A stretch of DNA of 64,000 bases from an uncultured Flavobacteriaceae bacterium (GCA_947487895.1 CANKYF010000005.1:62001-126000); one strand, 5' to 3'. Shown: positions 27,628 through 36,968, counted from the stretch's first letter. Translations and numbers: made by a program. The notes: generated by a model not told the origin, from the sequence alone.

Positions 27628-28367
27628 AAATTAACAGAGTTCATATATTAAACACTAAGATAGATAATCTATCCATGAAGGATACTTTGAGTATCATAGA
27701 AAGAACGATTAAGAATAAAAAACAACTTCACCATACTGTTGTGAACGCTGGAAAAATTGTTGCACTTCAAAAAGATTTAGAACTTCGTAAAAGTGTTAAT
27801 GAGGCTGATATAATAAATGCGGATGGACAGGCGGTAGTTTGGGCGGCTAAATTTTTAAGGAAACCCATTAATGAGAGAGTAGCAGGAATTGATTTAATGG
27901 AAAGTTTAGTCTTGCAAGCGCATAAGAATTCATACAAGATTTTCTTCTTTGGAGCCAAGGAAGAGGTTGTTAAAAAAGTAGTAGAAATATATAGTGAAAA
28001 GTACTCATCAGATATTATTGCTGGATACAGGAACGGATATTTTGACAAAACTGAAGAAAGAAGCATTGCCCAAAATATAGCGGATAGTAATGCTAATATT
28101 CTATTTGTAGCTATTAGTTCACCTACAAAAGAGAACTTTTTATATCAGAATAAAGATCTTTTGTCTAAAATTAATTTTACTATGGGTGTAGGGGGAAGTT
28201 TCGATGTGGTCGCAGGTTTAGTGAAAAGAGCTCCTATTTGGATGCAAAAAAGTGGATTAGAATGGTTTTATAGGTTTATTCAGGAACCAAAACGTATGTG
28301 GAAAAGATATCTTATAGGAAATTCAAAATTCATATTTCTTGTGCTTAAAGAAAAAGGGAGAAACTAG
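27624..28367 (+). CDS. WecG/TagA/CpsF family glycosyltransferase (GT26)
   Basis: 247 aa. GT26 hallmarks are visible: TVVNAGKIVALQKD near the N-terminus, NADGQAVVWAAKFL, RVAGIDLMESL, IFFFGAKEEV and a C-terminal GVGGSFDVVAGLVKRAPIWMQKSGLEWFYRF-type segment. These enzymes add the second sugar, often ManNAc or ManNAcA, to the lipid carrier. That agrees with the wecB/wecC pair upstream. Starts inside the previous gene's stop. Confidence 0.9.
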   Translation: MKINRVHILNTKIDNLSMKDTLSIIERTIKNKKQLHHTVVNAGKIVALQKDLELRKSVNEADIINADGQAVVWAAKFLRKPINERVAGIDLMESLVLQAHKNSYKIFFFGAKEEVVKKVVEIYSEKYSSDIIAGYRNGYFDKTEERSIAQNIADSNANILFVAISSPTKENFLYQNKDLLSKINFTMGVGGSFDVVAGLVKRAPIWMQKSGLEWFYRFIQEPKRMWKRYLIGNSKFIFLVLKEKGRN

Positions 28368-28412
28368 TATTGTTATTTTTATATAGGCTTTTACAGATAG
28401 AGTTTTATATTT

Positions 28413-29792
28413 TTGTTATCATATAATAAGTTAGATTTGAATAGATTTAAAAAAGGTCGATTTTCTGGTTTAATAAAACCCATATCATATATAATTGATT
28501 TATTAATAATTAATGGAGGTATTTATTTATTTCAAATAAATATAATCAATACATACCCCCTTCATATTTATATATCTTTTTTATGGTTTATACTATCTTT
28601 TTATAATAAATTCTATGAAGTACATCGTTATACCAGAATAATTCAAGTTATATCACTTTTAATTAAACAAATTATATTATTTGCTGTCATTCTTTATGCA
28701 TTCATAGGGTTTTTTAAACAACCACATTTAAGCCGACTTAATTTAGGGAACTATTTAATATCAGTTTTTTTACTATTAAGCTTTTCAAAATTCTTATTGT
28801 TCTTTTTATTAAATAAGTATAGAAGTGCGTTTGGAGGAAATTATAGAAATATTGTTGTAATAGGAAAAAACGAAAAAACACGACAATTAATAAATACATT
28901 TAATAAGCGCTTAGATTTCGGATATAAGTTCAAGGCACAATTTGATGTTAATGAAGATGTCTTTTCTTTAGGGAAGTGTTTTAATTATATAATAGAAAAT
29001 AACATTCATGAAATATACTTTTCGGTTTCAGAATTATCCAATAAGCAAATAAATGAATTAATAGATTTTGCAGATAACAATTTAAGAGAACTTAAATTTA
29101 TTCCTGATAATAAAGATATTTTTTCTAAAAAACTTAAATATGAATATTACGATTATATCCCAATTTTATCAATAAGAAATATTCCTTTACAAGAACCTAT
29201 AAATAAGTTTGCTAAACGGTTGTTTGATATCTTGTTAGCTTCGTTTGTAATAATATTTATATTATCATGGTTAACACCTATACTAGCGATTTTAATTAAG
29301 TTAGAATCTAAAGGCCCAGTGTTTTTTAAACAAGCCAGAAATGGGTTTAATTATCAGGAGTTTGATTGTTATAAATTTAGATCAATGACACCTAATAAAA
29401 ATGCTGATCTACATCAGGCAACTAAAGGAGACCAAAGAATAACTAAAATAGGAGCTTTTTTACGTAAAACCAGTATAGATGAACTCCCGCAGTTTTTTAA
29501 TGTACTTTATGGAGATATGTCTGTAGTTGGTCCAAGACCTCATATGGTTAGTCATACTAATAAATATGCTAGAAGTGTAGATAAATTTATGGTAAGGCAT
29601 TTTGTAAAACCAGGCATTACAGGTTTAGCTCAAATTAGTGGATATAGAGGTGAAATTGAAAAAGATAAAGATATTATAAACAGAGTAAAATATGATATCT
29701 TTTATGTAGAAAATTGGTCTATTCTTCTTGACCTGAAAGTTATATTTCAAACATTTTTAAATGCTCTTAAGGGAGAGGATAAAGCTTATTAA
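28413..29792 (+). CDS. polyprenyl-phosphate hexose-1-phosphate transferase (initiating glycosyl phosphotransferase)
   Basis: 459 aa. N-terminal membrane helices (~20-140), a middle nucleotide-binding-like domain (NIVVIGKNEKT), and a C-terminal catalytic domain with KRLFDILLA, CYKFRSMTPN, KTSIDELPQFFNVL and SVVGPRPHM. This is the WcaJ/WbaP family that starts repeat-unit synthesis on undecaprenyl phosphate in the inner membrane. The start must be non-ATG: TTG at 28413, or TTG at 28437 eight codons later. It sits near the end of the cluster. Confidence 0.9.
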   Translation: MLSYNKLDLNRFKKGRFSGLIKPISYIIDLLIINGGIYLFQINIINTYPLHIYISFLWFILSFYNKFYEVHRYTRIIQVISLLIKQIILFAVILYAFIGFFKQPHLSRLNLGNYLISVFLLLSFSKFLLFFLLNKYRSAFGGNYRNIVVIGKNEKTRQLINTFNKRLDFGYKFKAQFDVNEDVFSLGKCFNYIIENNIHEIYFSVSELSNKQINELIDFADNNLRELKFIPDNKDIFSKKLKYEYYDYIPILSIRNIPLQEPINKFAKRLFDILLASFVIIFILSWLTPILAILIKLESKGPVFFKQARNGFNYQEFDCYKFRSMTPNKNADLHQATKGDQRITKIGAFLRKTSIDELPQFFNVLYGDMSVVGPRPHMVSHTNKYARSVDKFMVRHFVKPGITGLAQISGYRGEIEKDKDIINRVKYDIFYVENWSILLDLKVIFQTFLNALKGEDKAY

Positions 29793-29797
29793 AGTTT

Positions 29798-30565
29798 ATG
29801 AAAGTCTCTGTTGTAACTCCTACATATAATTCAGAGAGGTTTATTAATCAAACAATTACAAGTGTTTTAAATCAAACTTATAAAGATTGGGAACTAATTG
29901 TGATTGATGATGCTTCTTCAGATAATACTATTGAAATAGTTAATAAGTTTATTAAAGAGCATTCTAATATTCGTTTAATTCAAAACAAAAAGAATAGTGG
30001 AGCGGCAATTTCAAGGAATAAAGGTATAGAAGCTGCAAAGGGAGATTTTATTGCATTCTTGGATGCTGACGATTTATGGAAACCTCAGAAACTTGAAAAA
30101 CAGATAGCTTTTATAAATGAACACCAATGCGATGTTTGTTTTTCTAGCTATGATCTTATGAATGAAGAAGGAGGCCCTTTAAATGCTCAAATTAAAGCAT
30201 TACCTTCTCTTAGCTATAAAAAGCTTTTAAAAAGTAATTATATTGGTAACCTAACAGGTGTTTATAATGCTAAAACCTTAGGAAAGATAACGTCAGCTAA
30301 TCTAAGAAAAAGACAAGATTGGTTAATATGGTTAGAAGCCATTAAAAAGTCGGGAAAACCAGCATTAGGGATTCAGGAGACATTGGCGATCTACAGAGTT
30401 AGAGAAAGTTCTATCTCATCAAATAAACTAAATCTAGTAAAATACAACTATTGGGTATACAAAAAGGGCTTAGGTTTTTCAACTATTAAATCAGTTTATA
30501 GTTTAATTACCTTTTTGTTTGAGCACTTTTTTGTGAAGTCAAAGCAAAAGATCAATTTATCATAG
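29798..30565 (+). CDS. glycosyltransferase family 2
   Basis: 255 aa GT-A enzyme. Typical N-terminus VSVVTPTYNSERFINQTI, then DDASSDNT and the metal-binding DADD in FLDADDLWKPQK. It transfers one sugar in repeat-unit assembly. The last gene of the plus-strand cluster; its end overlaps the 3' end of the oppositely oriented CapK-like gene by 14 bp. Confidence 0.9.
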   Translation: MKVSVVTPTYNSERFINQTITSVLNQTYKDWELIVIDDASSDNTIEIVNKFIKEHSNIRLIQNKKNSGAAISRNKGIEAAKGDFIAFLDADDLWKPQKLEKQIAFINEHQCDVCFSSYDLMNEEGGPLNAQIKALPSLSYKKLLKSNYIGNLTGVYNAKTLGKITSANLRKRQDWLIWLEAIKKSGKPALGIQETLAIYRVRESSISSNKLNLVKYNYWVYKKGLGFSTIKSVYSLITFLFEHFFVKSKQKINLS

Positions 30566-31862
30566 AAGTAAACTGCTTTAATTTGCCTGCTTTGGTTCTT
30601 TCAAGCGCTTCTCTTCGTTCAAAAATAATATTTAAACCACTTTCCAAGTATTTTTCTATAGCGGCTTTAATGATCTCTATTTTGACTTCAGAGAGTATTT
30701 CAGAACTAGTGTAAATAATTTTAAAAGTATCTAGTTTTAATTGTTCAATTACAAACTCTTTTACCTTGCCTTTATCTTCAATAACAGTTTTTGTAACGTA
30801 ATAGAATGTTAAACCAGCTGCTTTTTTTCCACTTGGCAAAATGGCGAAATCGCTAGTTCTACCTAGTAAATTTTTTAAAATTGGTTTTTTAACACTGCTA
30901 TTTTCAGATAGTGCACCAAAATCACCTAGTTCATATCTAATCAAAGGATGCGCCTTGTTGTAAAGTGAAGTCACAACAATTTTACCTTCTTCACCTAAAG
31001 GTAGTGGTTGGTTATTTTCGTCTAATATTTCAATAAATAAATCTTCGTTATTTACATTCCATTCCCCTTCTTCATTATTAAATGCTATCAAGCCTAGTTC
31101 TGCACAACCATATTCGTTGACAACAGGAATTCCTAATTGTTTTTCTAATAATTGTTTATCATCTTCAAAAAGCATTTCAGCAGTAACGATACATGCATTT
31201 AGAGGTGGACAAATGTCTTTTAAAATAATATTTTTCTTTTGAAGAAATTTTGCAAATAATACTATTGCACTAGTATATCCATTTATATAGCTGAATTTAG
31301 TATTTCCGAATTTTTTCAGATTTTTTTCTAGAGCCGTATCACTCATATCAAATACCGAAAACCTAAATCGATTACCTAAAAAATCTTTAAACCGTTCTTT
31401 ATAATACCCCGTTTTATTTAATGGAATGCCATAAAATCTAGCTTGTTTTGAAGAGTCTAAATTAATATCAAACCAATTATATCTATCAATAAAATTAGAC
31501 CAAGTGAGTGCATGACAAAATTTATCTTTAGCAAAAATTAATGGTGTACCCGAAGAACCAGATGTTTTATTAGTGTAGATGTTTTTTGTTGTAAAACCTT
31601 GTGACAATCTATTTTTTAAAGGCTGCTGTAAATCTGCTTTCGTGATAATTGGTACAGAACTCCAATCATCAACATCAATATGTTTACCAAATTCTCTGTA
31701 GAAAGAATTGTTTTTTAAATGAAAAGAAAGGATTTCTTTTTTTTGTTTTTCAACATATTCAGAATAGTCATTTTCATTAATATTTTGAATATAGATCAGC
31801 CGTTTTTTTGCTTTTTCTAATGGAAAGCCTTTGAATTTTAAGGAAAAACTAAATAAGTTCAC
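30552..31862 (-). CDS. CapK/phenylacetate-CoA ligase-like adenylate-forming protein (second copy)
   Basis: 436 aa, start codon GTG. Adenylate-forming motif NKTSGSSGTPLIFAKD near residue 100, then YINGYTSAIVLFA, NEYGCAELGLIAF and KIVVTSLYNKAHPLIRYELGD. Different enough from the protein at 24163 to be an old paralogue or an independent acquisition. It is the only minus-strand gene adjoining the polysaccharide cluster and converges on the GT2 gene with a 14-bp overlap. Acid substrate unknown. Confidence 0.8.
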   Translation of the reverse strand: MNLFSFSLKFKGFPLEKAKKRLIYIQNINENDYSEYVEKQKKEILSFHLKNNSFYREFGKHIDVDDWSSVPIITKADLQQPLKNRLSQGFTTKNIYTNKTSGSSGTPLIFAKDKFCHALTWSNFIDRYNWFDINLDSSKQARFYGIPLNKTGYYKERFKDFLGNRFRFSVFDMSDTALEKNLKKFGNTKFSYINGYTSAIVLFAKFLQKKNIILKDICPPLNACIVTAEMLFEDDKQLLEKQLGIPVVNEYGCAELGLIAFNNEEGEWNVNNEDLFIEILDENNQPLPLGEEGKIVVTSLYNKAHPLIRYELGDFGALSENSSVKKPILKNLLGRTSDFAILPSGKKAAGLTFYYVTKTVIEDKGKVKEFVIEQLKLDTFKIIYTSSEILSEVKIEIIKAAIEKYLESGLNIIFERREALERTKAGKLKQFTSMIN

Positions 31863-31922
31863 TGCTTATAAAAATATTGGTAAAGTAACTAAAAAATATT
31901 CGTGTATTAGAGGCATTAATTC

Positions 31923-31930
31923 TATTTTTG
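31923..31930 (+). promoter_or_regulatory. putative -7 promoter element of purD
   Basis: TATTTTTG matches the Bacteroidota -7 consensus TAnnTTTG. It lies in the divergent gap between the CapK-like gene and purD. No clear -33 TTTG is visible at the expected distance. Confidence 0.4.
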
Positions 31931-31979
31931 CAAATTAGAATACATAATTTTAATGCTTGCATTAAAAAACAACAACAGT

Positions 31980-32000
31980 GTCATTCCTGCACAGGCGGGA
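31980..32000 (+). repeat. short repeat of the gtcattcctgc..gcggga type in the purD leader
   Basis: Sequence gtcattcctgcacaggcgg, a form often scattered between genes in bacteria. Arms tcctgc/gcggga pair with one G-U. Translated in the purD frame it gives VIPAQAG, a usual sign that an upstream extension is not protein-coding. Confidence 0.45.
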
Positions 32001-32015
32001 AAAAAATTTAATACT

Positions 32016-33287
32016 ATGAATATCTTAGTTTTAGGATCTGGAGGAAGAGAACACACATTTGCTTGGAAAATAGCTCAAAGCCCATTATGTAAAGAATTAT
32101 ATGTGGCACCTGGTAATTCAGGAACAGCAGAAGTTGCTACCAACGTAAATATTGGAGTAACAGATTTTGATGCTATAAAGAATTTAGCCTTAGATAAGAA
32201 AATGGATTTAGTAGTTGTAGGACCTGAAGATCCTTTAGTAAAAGGTATTCATGATTTTTTCTTAAATGATGATACTATAAAACATATTCCTGTTATTGGA
32301 CCTCAAAAAGCTGCAGCAGAATTAGAGGGAAGCAAGGAGTTTGCTAAAGAATTTATGTTTCGCCATAATATTCCAACAGCAGCATATGAGAGTTTTACTA
32401 AAGAGACTGTAGAGCAAGGATATGCTTTTTTAGAAACATTGAATCCGCCATATGTTTTAAAAGCAGATGGATTAGCTGCGGGTAAAGGTGTTGTTATTTT
32501 GAATGATATAAATGAAGCTAAAGCTGAATTAAAAAGCATGTTAGTAGATGCTAAATTTGGTGAAGCTAGTACTAAAGTAGTTATTGAAGAGTTTTTAGAT
32601 GGTATTGAATTAAGCTGTTTTGTTTTAACTGATGGCAAAAACTATAAAATACTACCAACAGCAAAAGATTATAAGCGTATAGGTGAAGGCGATACTGGCT
32701 TAAATACTGGTGGTATGGGAGCAGTTTCTCCAGTCCCGTTTGCTACCGGTGAATTTTTAAATAAAATTGAAGAGCGTATTGTAAAACCAACTATTGAAGG
32801 GTTTAATAAAGACAATTTACCATATGTTGGTTTTGTGTTTATTGGATTGATTAAAGTTGGTAACGATCCTAAAGTGATTGAATACAATGTAAGAATGGGT
32901 GATCCTGAAACCGAAGTAGTATTTCCTAGACTTAAAAATGATTTAGTTGAGATATTACAGGCTATGGCCAATGGTACACTAGATACTATTAATATAGATA
33001 TAGACAAACGTGCAGCCACCACTATAATGGTAGTGTCAGGAGGATATCCAGAAGCTTATGAAAAAGGAAAAGAAATCACTGGGATTAAAACTATTGAAGA
33101 TTCCATTCCTTTTCATGCTGGGGCTCAATTAAAAGATGGTAAAGTGGTAACTTCTGGAGGTAGAGTAATTTCTATTACATCTTATGGAGATACGTACCAA
33201 GAAGCCATAAAAAAATCTTACCAAAGTATAGATAAACTAAACTTTGATAAGATGTATTATCGTAAGGATATAGGTTTCGACTTATAA
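32016..33287 (+). CDS. purD: phosphoribosylamine--glycine ligase
   Basis: Purine biosynthesis enzyme (GAR synthetase), 423 aa, ATP-grasp fold. It begins MNILVLGSGGREHTFAW and carries YVLKADGLAAGKGVVI, GGMGAVSP and YNVRMGDPETEVVFPRL. The frame continues upstream to 31953, but those extra residues come from an intergenic repeat, so the ATG at 32016 is chosen. Its 3' end overlaps the small minus-strand gene by 6 bp. Confidence 0.95.
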   Translation: MNILVLGSGGREHTFAWKIAQSPLCKELYVAPGNSGTAEVATNVNIGVTDFDAIKNLALDKKMDLVVVGPEDPLVKGIHDFFLNDDTIKHIPVIGPQKAAAELEGSKEFAKEFMFRHNIPTAAYESFTKETVEQGYAFLETLNPPYVLKADGLAAGKGVVILNDINEAKAELKSMLVDAKFGEASTKVVIEEFLDGIELSCFVLTDGKNYKILPTAKDYKRIGEGDTGLNTGGMGAVSPVPFATGEFLNKIEERIVKPTIEGFNKDNLPYVGFVFIGLIKVGNDPKVIEYNVRMGDPETEVVFPRLKNDLVEILQAMANGTLDTINIDIDKRAATTIMVVSGGYPEAYEKGKEITGIKTIEDSIPFHAGAQLKDGKVVTSGGRVISITSYGDTYQEAIKKSYQSIDKLNFDKMYYRKDIGFDL

Positions 33288-33509
33288 AAATGAGTGCGAA
33301 GAAATACTTTTATCCTCTTCGTTATTATCATTAAATATTTTTAGTTGCTTAATCCAATAAACAATAGCAACCATACAAATAATTGTAAAAATCCAAGAAA
33401 TACTATTGGCTAACCACCAATTGTCTAACTCTAGTTCTTTTAATGCATCAAATGGCGTAAAAAGAACGTCAACAAATAAATCTCGTATTGCGTAAAAGAA
33501 ATCTTTCAT
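33282..33509 (-). CDS. small membrane protein, DUF6341-like
   Basis: 75 aa with one transmembrane helix at ~34-53 (ISWIFTIICMVAIVYWI) preceded by FDALKELELDNWW and followed by an acidic tail ending SSHSFL. A short flavobacterial family of this shape is known to me as DUF6341, which is from memory. It is often found beside the DUF6427 gene, as here. Function unknown. It converges on purD with a short overlap and is divergent from the DUF6427 gene. Confidence 0.65.
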   Translation of the reverse strand: MKDFFYAIRDLFVDVLFTPFDALKELELDNWWLANSISWIFTIICMVAIVYWIKQLKIFNDNNEEDKSISSHSFL

Positions 33510-33560
33510 GAGTTGTTATTATAGTTTTCTAACCGTATTATAGTTAGTATATTTACAGGG

Positions 33561-33568
33561 CAAAAATA
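33561..33568 (-). promoter_or_regulatory. putative -7 promoter element of the DUF6341-like gene
   Basis: On the minus strand the sequence reads TATTTTTG, a full match to TAnnTTTG, about 50 bases before the ATG at 33509. It is in the divergent gap shared with the DUF6427 gene. Confidence 0.4.
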
Positions 33569-33580
33569 CAAAAACAGTTA

Positions 33581-34504
33581 ATGATTACAAGTATTTTTAG
33601 TAAATCTAAATCAATAAATTTTATTGTCGTTTTTTTTGTGACGCTTTTAGCTTTTTTAAAGGCTAGATTTGAGCTCAGCAATCAAACTATTACAGTCTCA
33701 TTTATTGCTCAGCAACTATTCTATCTTTTGTTGTGTTATGGTACTATTTTTTTATTAAATTTTATTGTAAGTAAGAATAGTTTAACCAAGTTGAATAGTT
33801 ATGAAATAGTACTTTTTAGTGCATTTATACTCTTAATTCCCTCTTCAACCTTAAACACGAATGTTTTATTTGCTAATTTTTTTGTGCTATTAGGCTTGAG
33901 ACGGATAATGAGTTTGCGTTCTGAGAAAAATGAAAAAAAGAAGTTATTTGATGCAGCTTTATGGATTGCTATTGCGTCTTTATTCTTTTTTTGGGCGATC
34001 TTGTTTTTTGTTTTAATTCTTCTGGCATTAGCCCTTTATTCCAATAAGAATATAAGGTTCTGGATCATACCTTTTGTAGGTGTTGCAGCGGTTTACATTA
34101 TATCATTTTGTATATCGGTCATATTTTATGATAACTTAAATCAATTTATAAATTTTGTGTCTCCGTTCAGTTATGATTTTAGTGGTTATAATTCTATTCG
34201 TTTTGTAGTTGCTATAACGCTATTATTGTCTTTCGGAACATGGTCTGCTATTTTTTATTTGCAGAATATTAAAAAGCAAAAAATGGCGTATAGAACCTCT
34301 TTTAAAATTATAATTTTAGCCTGGGTCATTGCTTTTTTTGTAGTACTTCAAGCACCAAATAAAAACGGAAGTGAGTTTCTATTTTTATTTGCACCCCTAA
34401 CCATTATAGTAACCAATTATCTAGAAATCATCAAGGAAAAGTGGTTTAAAGAAGTGTTTATTGGAGTATTACTTATTACTCCTATAATATTACTATTGCT
34501 GTAA
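33581..34504 (+). CDS. DUF6427 family membrane protein
   Basis: 307 aa, about eight transmembrane helices, with a charged cytoplasmic loop RSEKNEKKKLFDAALW. Length and pattern match the flavobacterial family DUF6427, of unknown function. It converges on upp with a 12-bp overlap of coding ends; no terminator lies between them. No other domain is recognised. Confidence 0.75.
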   Translation: MITSIFSKSKSINFIVVFFVTLLAFLKARFELSNQTITVSFIAQQLFYLLLCYGTIFLLNFIVSKNSLTKLNSYEIVLFSAFILLIPSSTLNTNVLFANFFVLLGLRRIMSLRSEKNEKKKLFDAALWIAIASLFFFWAILFFVLILLALALYSNKNIRFWIIPFVGVAAVYIISFCISVIFYDNLNQFINFVSPFSYDFSGYNSIRFVVAITLLLSFGTWSAIFYLQNIKKQKMAYRTSFKIIILAWVIAFFVVLQAPNKNGSEFLFLFAPLTIIVTNYLEIIKEKWFKEVFIGVLLITPIILLLL

Positions 34505-35152
34505 TTTTTGTCCGAAGGCTAAATCTCCAGCATCACCCAAACCAGGAATAATATAACCTTTTTTGTTTAGTTTTTCATCAATTGCTCCAATCCACAAATG
34601 TGTGTTGTCATCAAAATGTCTATCTATAAAGTCAACCCCTTCTTTAGCACCAATAACACTAACTAAATGTGTCGATTTAGGGTTTCCAAAAGGTTTTAAA
34701 GCTTCAAAAGTAGCAACCATAGATTGTCCAGTAGCAAGCATAGGATCTGCCAAAATAAGGGTTTTATTTTCTAGATTAGGACAAGCTAAATACTCTACAA
34801 CAATTTCAAAACTTTCAGGATTGTCTTTATGATGTCTATAAGCTGAAATAAAAGCATTTTCAGCATTATCAAAATAATTTAATAGTCCGTTATGTAAAGG
34901 CACTCCTGCTCTTAAAATAGAGCATAAAACTATGTCATTTGTTGGTAAGTTTATTTCACAATTACCTAAAGGTGTTTTGATGGTTTCGCTTTTATAATTT
35001 AAAGACTTGCTTAGTTCGTATGCAAGAATTTCACCTATGCGTTCTATGTTTCGTCTAAAACGCATTCTATCATTTTGAATATTAATATTTCTAATTTCAG
35101 AAAGGAAGGTGTTTAGAATAGAATTTTCTTTTGAAATGTTGTGAACAAGCAT
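34493..35152 (-). CDS. upp: uracil phosphoribosyltransferase
   Basis: Pyrimidine salvage enzyme making UMP from uracil and PRPP. 219 aa. PRPP-binding loop LILADPMLATGQSMVAT and the uracil-binding C-terminal YIIPGLGDAGDLAFG are clear. Cytosolic. The gene ends inside the 3' end of the DUF6427 gene on the other strand. Confidence 0.95.
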   Translation of the reverse strand: MLVHNISKENSILNTFLSEIRNINIQNDRMRFRRNIERIGEILAYELSKSLNYKSETIKTPLGNCEINLPTNDIVLCSILRAGVPLHNGLLNYFDNAENAFISAYRHHKDNPESFEIVVEYLACPNLENKTLILADPMLATGQSMVATFEALKPFGNPKSTHLVSVIGAKEGVDFIDRHFDDNTHLWIGAIDEKLNKKGYIIPGLGDAGDLAFGQKLQQ

Positions 35153-35194
35153 AAAACATAAAGATATTTGAAGAGTAAAGTTATTAAATTAAAG

Positions 35195-35202
35195 TATATT
35201 TG
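35195..35202 (+). promoter_or_regulatory. putative -7 promoter element of the DUF4254 gene
   Basis: TATATTTG matches TAnnTTTG and lies 20 bp before the ATG at 35222. A TTTG at 35167-35170 is 24 bp upstream, slightly longer than the usual spacing. Confidence 0.4.
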
Positions 35203-35221
35203 CTCATTAAATTTTTAGATT

Positions 35222-35827
35222 ATGTTTACCAATAAGGCCAATAAAATTTTCCAAGAAGTTATAGAAGAATACCATAAAATTGACTCTGTAGATCAACCAT
35301 TTAATAATCCTTATAGCAAGGGAAATTTATTAGAGCATTTATTATATAGAAAATGTTGGATTGACACTGTACAATGGCATTATGAAGATATTATTAGAGA
35401 TCCACAAATAGATCCAGTAGCCGCTTTGACACTAAAAAGACAAATTGATGCTTCTAACCAAGATAGAACAGATATGGTAGAGTATATTGATAGCTACTTT
35501 TTAGAGAAATACAAAGACGTTTCGGTTAAAGAAAATGCATCAATAAATACCGAAAGTCCAGCTTGGGGGGTTGATAGATTATCTATTTTGGCTTTGAAAG
35601 TATATCATATGAATGAAGAAGCTACTAGAACAGATGCCAGTGATACTCATAGAGAAACTTGCCAAAAGAAATTGGACATATTATTAGAACAAAGAGTAGA
35701 TTTATCTACAGCTATAGATACGCTTTTAAATGATATAGAAAATGGTGATAAGTACATGAAAGTTTATAAGCAAATGAAGATGTATAATGATGATGAACTT
35801 AATCCTGTTTTACGTTCTCAAAAGTAA
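35222..35827 (+). CDS. DUF4254 domain-containing protein
   Basis: 201 aa, soluble and largely helical, with KCWIDTVQWHYEDIIRDP and LKRQIDASNQDRTD segments that I associate with DUF4254. The family commonly precedes a family-9 glycosyltransferase gene, as it does here, which hints at a role in lipopolysaccharide core handling. Function otherwise unknown. Confidence 0.8.
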   Translation: MFTNKANKIFQEVIEEYHKIDSVDQPFNNPYSKGNLLEHLLYRKCWIDTVQWHYEDIIRDPQIDPVAALTLKRQIDASNQDRTDMVEYIDSYFLEKYKDVSVKENASINTESPAWGVDRLSILALKVYHMNEEATRTDASDTHRETCQKKLDILLEQRVDLSTAIDTLLNDIENGDKYMKVYKQMKMYNDDELNPVLRSQK

Positions 35828-35830
35828 TAT

Positions 35831-35893
35831 TTTGTCATCTTGAACTATACACTGAGTGTCATCTTGAGCTTGTCGAAATGTGCAGTCGAAGTG
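35831..35893. repeat. palindromic intergenic repeat cluster (ttgagcttgtcgaa / agtcgaagtg)
   Basis: Three related units in tandem: gtcatcttgaac, cactgagtgtcatcttgagcttgtcgaa and gtgcagtcgaagtg. This TTGAGCTTGTCGAA and CAGTCGAAG type of element is scattered between genes of flavobacteria. In this window it recurs at 57255-57278 and in weaker form at 311 and 60470. Confidence 0.55.
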
Positions 35894-35930
35894 TTATTTC
35901 AGGATTACATCTAGCAATGATTTTGCGATG

Positions 35931-36956
35931 ATGTCAAATCAACCCAAACATATTCTAGTAATTCGTCTTTCAGCTATGGGAGATGTTGTTATGGCAGTGC
36001 CTATTTTAAGAGCTTTTACTGAGCAATATCCTGAAATTAAAATTACAGTGCTTACCAGAGCATTTTTTACTCCCTTTTTTAGAGATTTAAAAAATGTTGA
36101 AGTGTTTTCAGCTGAAGTAAAAGGAAAACATAAAGGTGTTTTTGGGTTGTATAAACTATCTAAAGAACTCAAAAAATTACAGTTTGATGCAGTTGCTGAT
36201 TTACACAATGTATTACGAAGTAAGATTTTAAAGGTGTTTTTATCAGGTATCCCTTTTATTCAAATTGATAAAGGGCGAAAAGAAAAAAAGGCTTTAGTTT
36301 CAGGTGAAATTTTTAAACAATTGAAAACAACGCATCAACGATATGCTGATGTTTTTGAAACATTGGGTTTTAAATTGGATATTTCTAATCCTAATTTTCC
36401 TGAGAAGTCTATTTTGAATGATAATCTTAAAGTGTTTTTAAACGCTTCTAGACAGACTATAGGTATTGCGCCGTTTGCAGCACATAAAAGTAAAATGTAT
36501 CCATTAGATTTGATGGAAAAGGTAATTGAAGAACTTTCCAAAGACCATCAAATTATTTTATTTGGAGGAGGACAAAAAGAAATTGAAATTTTGGATGGTT
36601 TTGAAAGTAAGTTTAATAACGTTATTAATGTAGCTGGTAAGCTAGCTTTAGATGAAGAATTAGATGTGATTTCTAATTTAGATGTCATGCTTTCAATGGA
36701 TTCTGGCAATGCACATATTGCTGCTATGTTAGGTATAAAAACTATAACTATTTGGGGAGTGACACATCCTTATGCTGGTTTTGCACCTTTTAATCAGCCT
36801 GATGATTTTGCACTGTTATCAGATAGAATACAGTATCCTGAAATACCAACTTCAGTGTATGGTAATAAATATCCTGATAACTATAAGGAAGCTTCAAAGA
36901 CTATTTTACCCAATACTGTAGTAGAGAAACTTAAAAATGTATTAGAGCTTCAATAA
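35931..36956 (+). CDS. glycosyltransferase family 9 (heptosyltransferase-like)
   Basis: 341 aa. GT9 N-terminus HILVIRLSAMGDVVMAVPIL, then VADLHNVLRSK, and the C-terminal nucleotide-sugar site MSMDSGNAHIAAMLGIKTITIWG followed by HPYAGFAPF. It is likely to add heptose or Kdo-proximal sugars to lipopolysaccharide. The frame is open back to 35880, but that part lies in an intergenic repeat. ATGs at 35928 and 35931 are adjacent and I use the second. Confidence 0.88.
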   Translation: MSNQPKHILVIRLSAMGDVVMAVPILRAFTEQYPEIKITVLTRAFFTPFFRDLKNVEVFSAEVKGKHKGVFGLYKLSKELKKLQFDAVADLHNVLRSKILKVFLSGIPFIQIDKGRKEKKALVSGEIFKQLKTTHQRYADVFETLGFKLDISNPNFPEKSILNDNLKVFLNASRQTIGIAPFAAHKSKMYPLDLMEKVIEELSKDHQIILFGGGQKEIEILDGFESKFNNVINVAGKLALDEELDVISNLDVMLSMDSGNAHIAAMLGIKTITIWGVTHPYAGFAPFNQPDDFALLSDRIQYPEIPTSVYGNKYPDNYKEASKTILPNTVVEKLKNVLELQ

Positions 36957-36968
36957 ACTATAAAGGTT

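Noticed and set aside
31953-32015. N-terminal extension of purD to 31953
   Set aside because: The extra residues contain VIPAQAG from an intergenic repeat; the family N-terminus begins at the ATG at 32016.
32303-33022. Two minus-strand frames opposite purD
   Set aside because: Shadows of purD; low-complexity Ser/Leu-rich translations typical of antisense frames.
35880-35930. N-terminal extension of the GT9 gene
   Set aside because: Overlaps intergenic repeats; the conserved GT9 N-terminus starts after the ATGs at 35928/35931.
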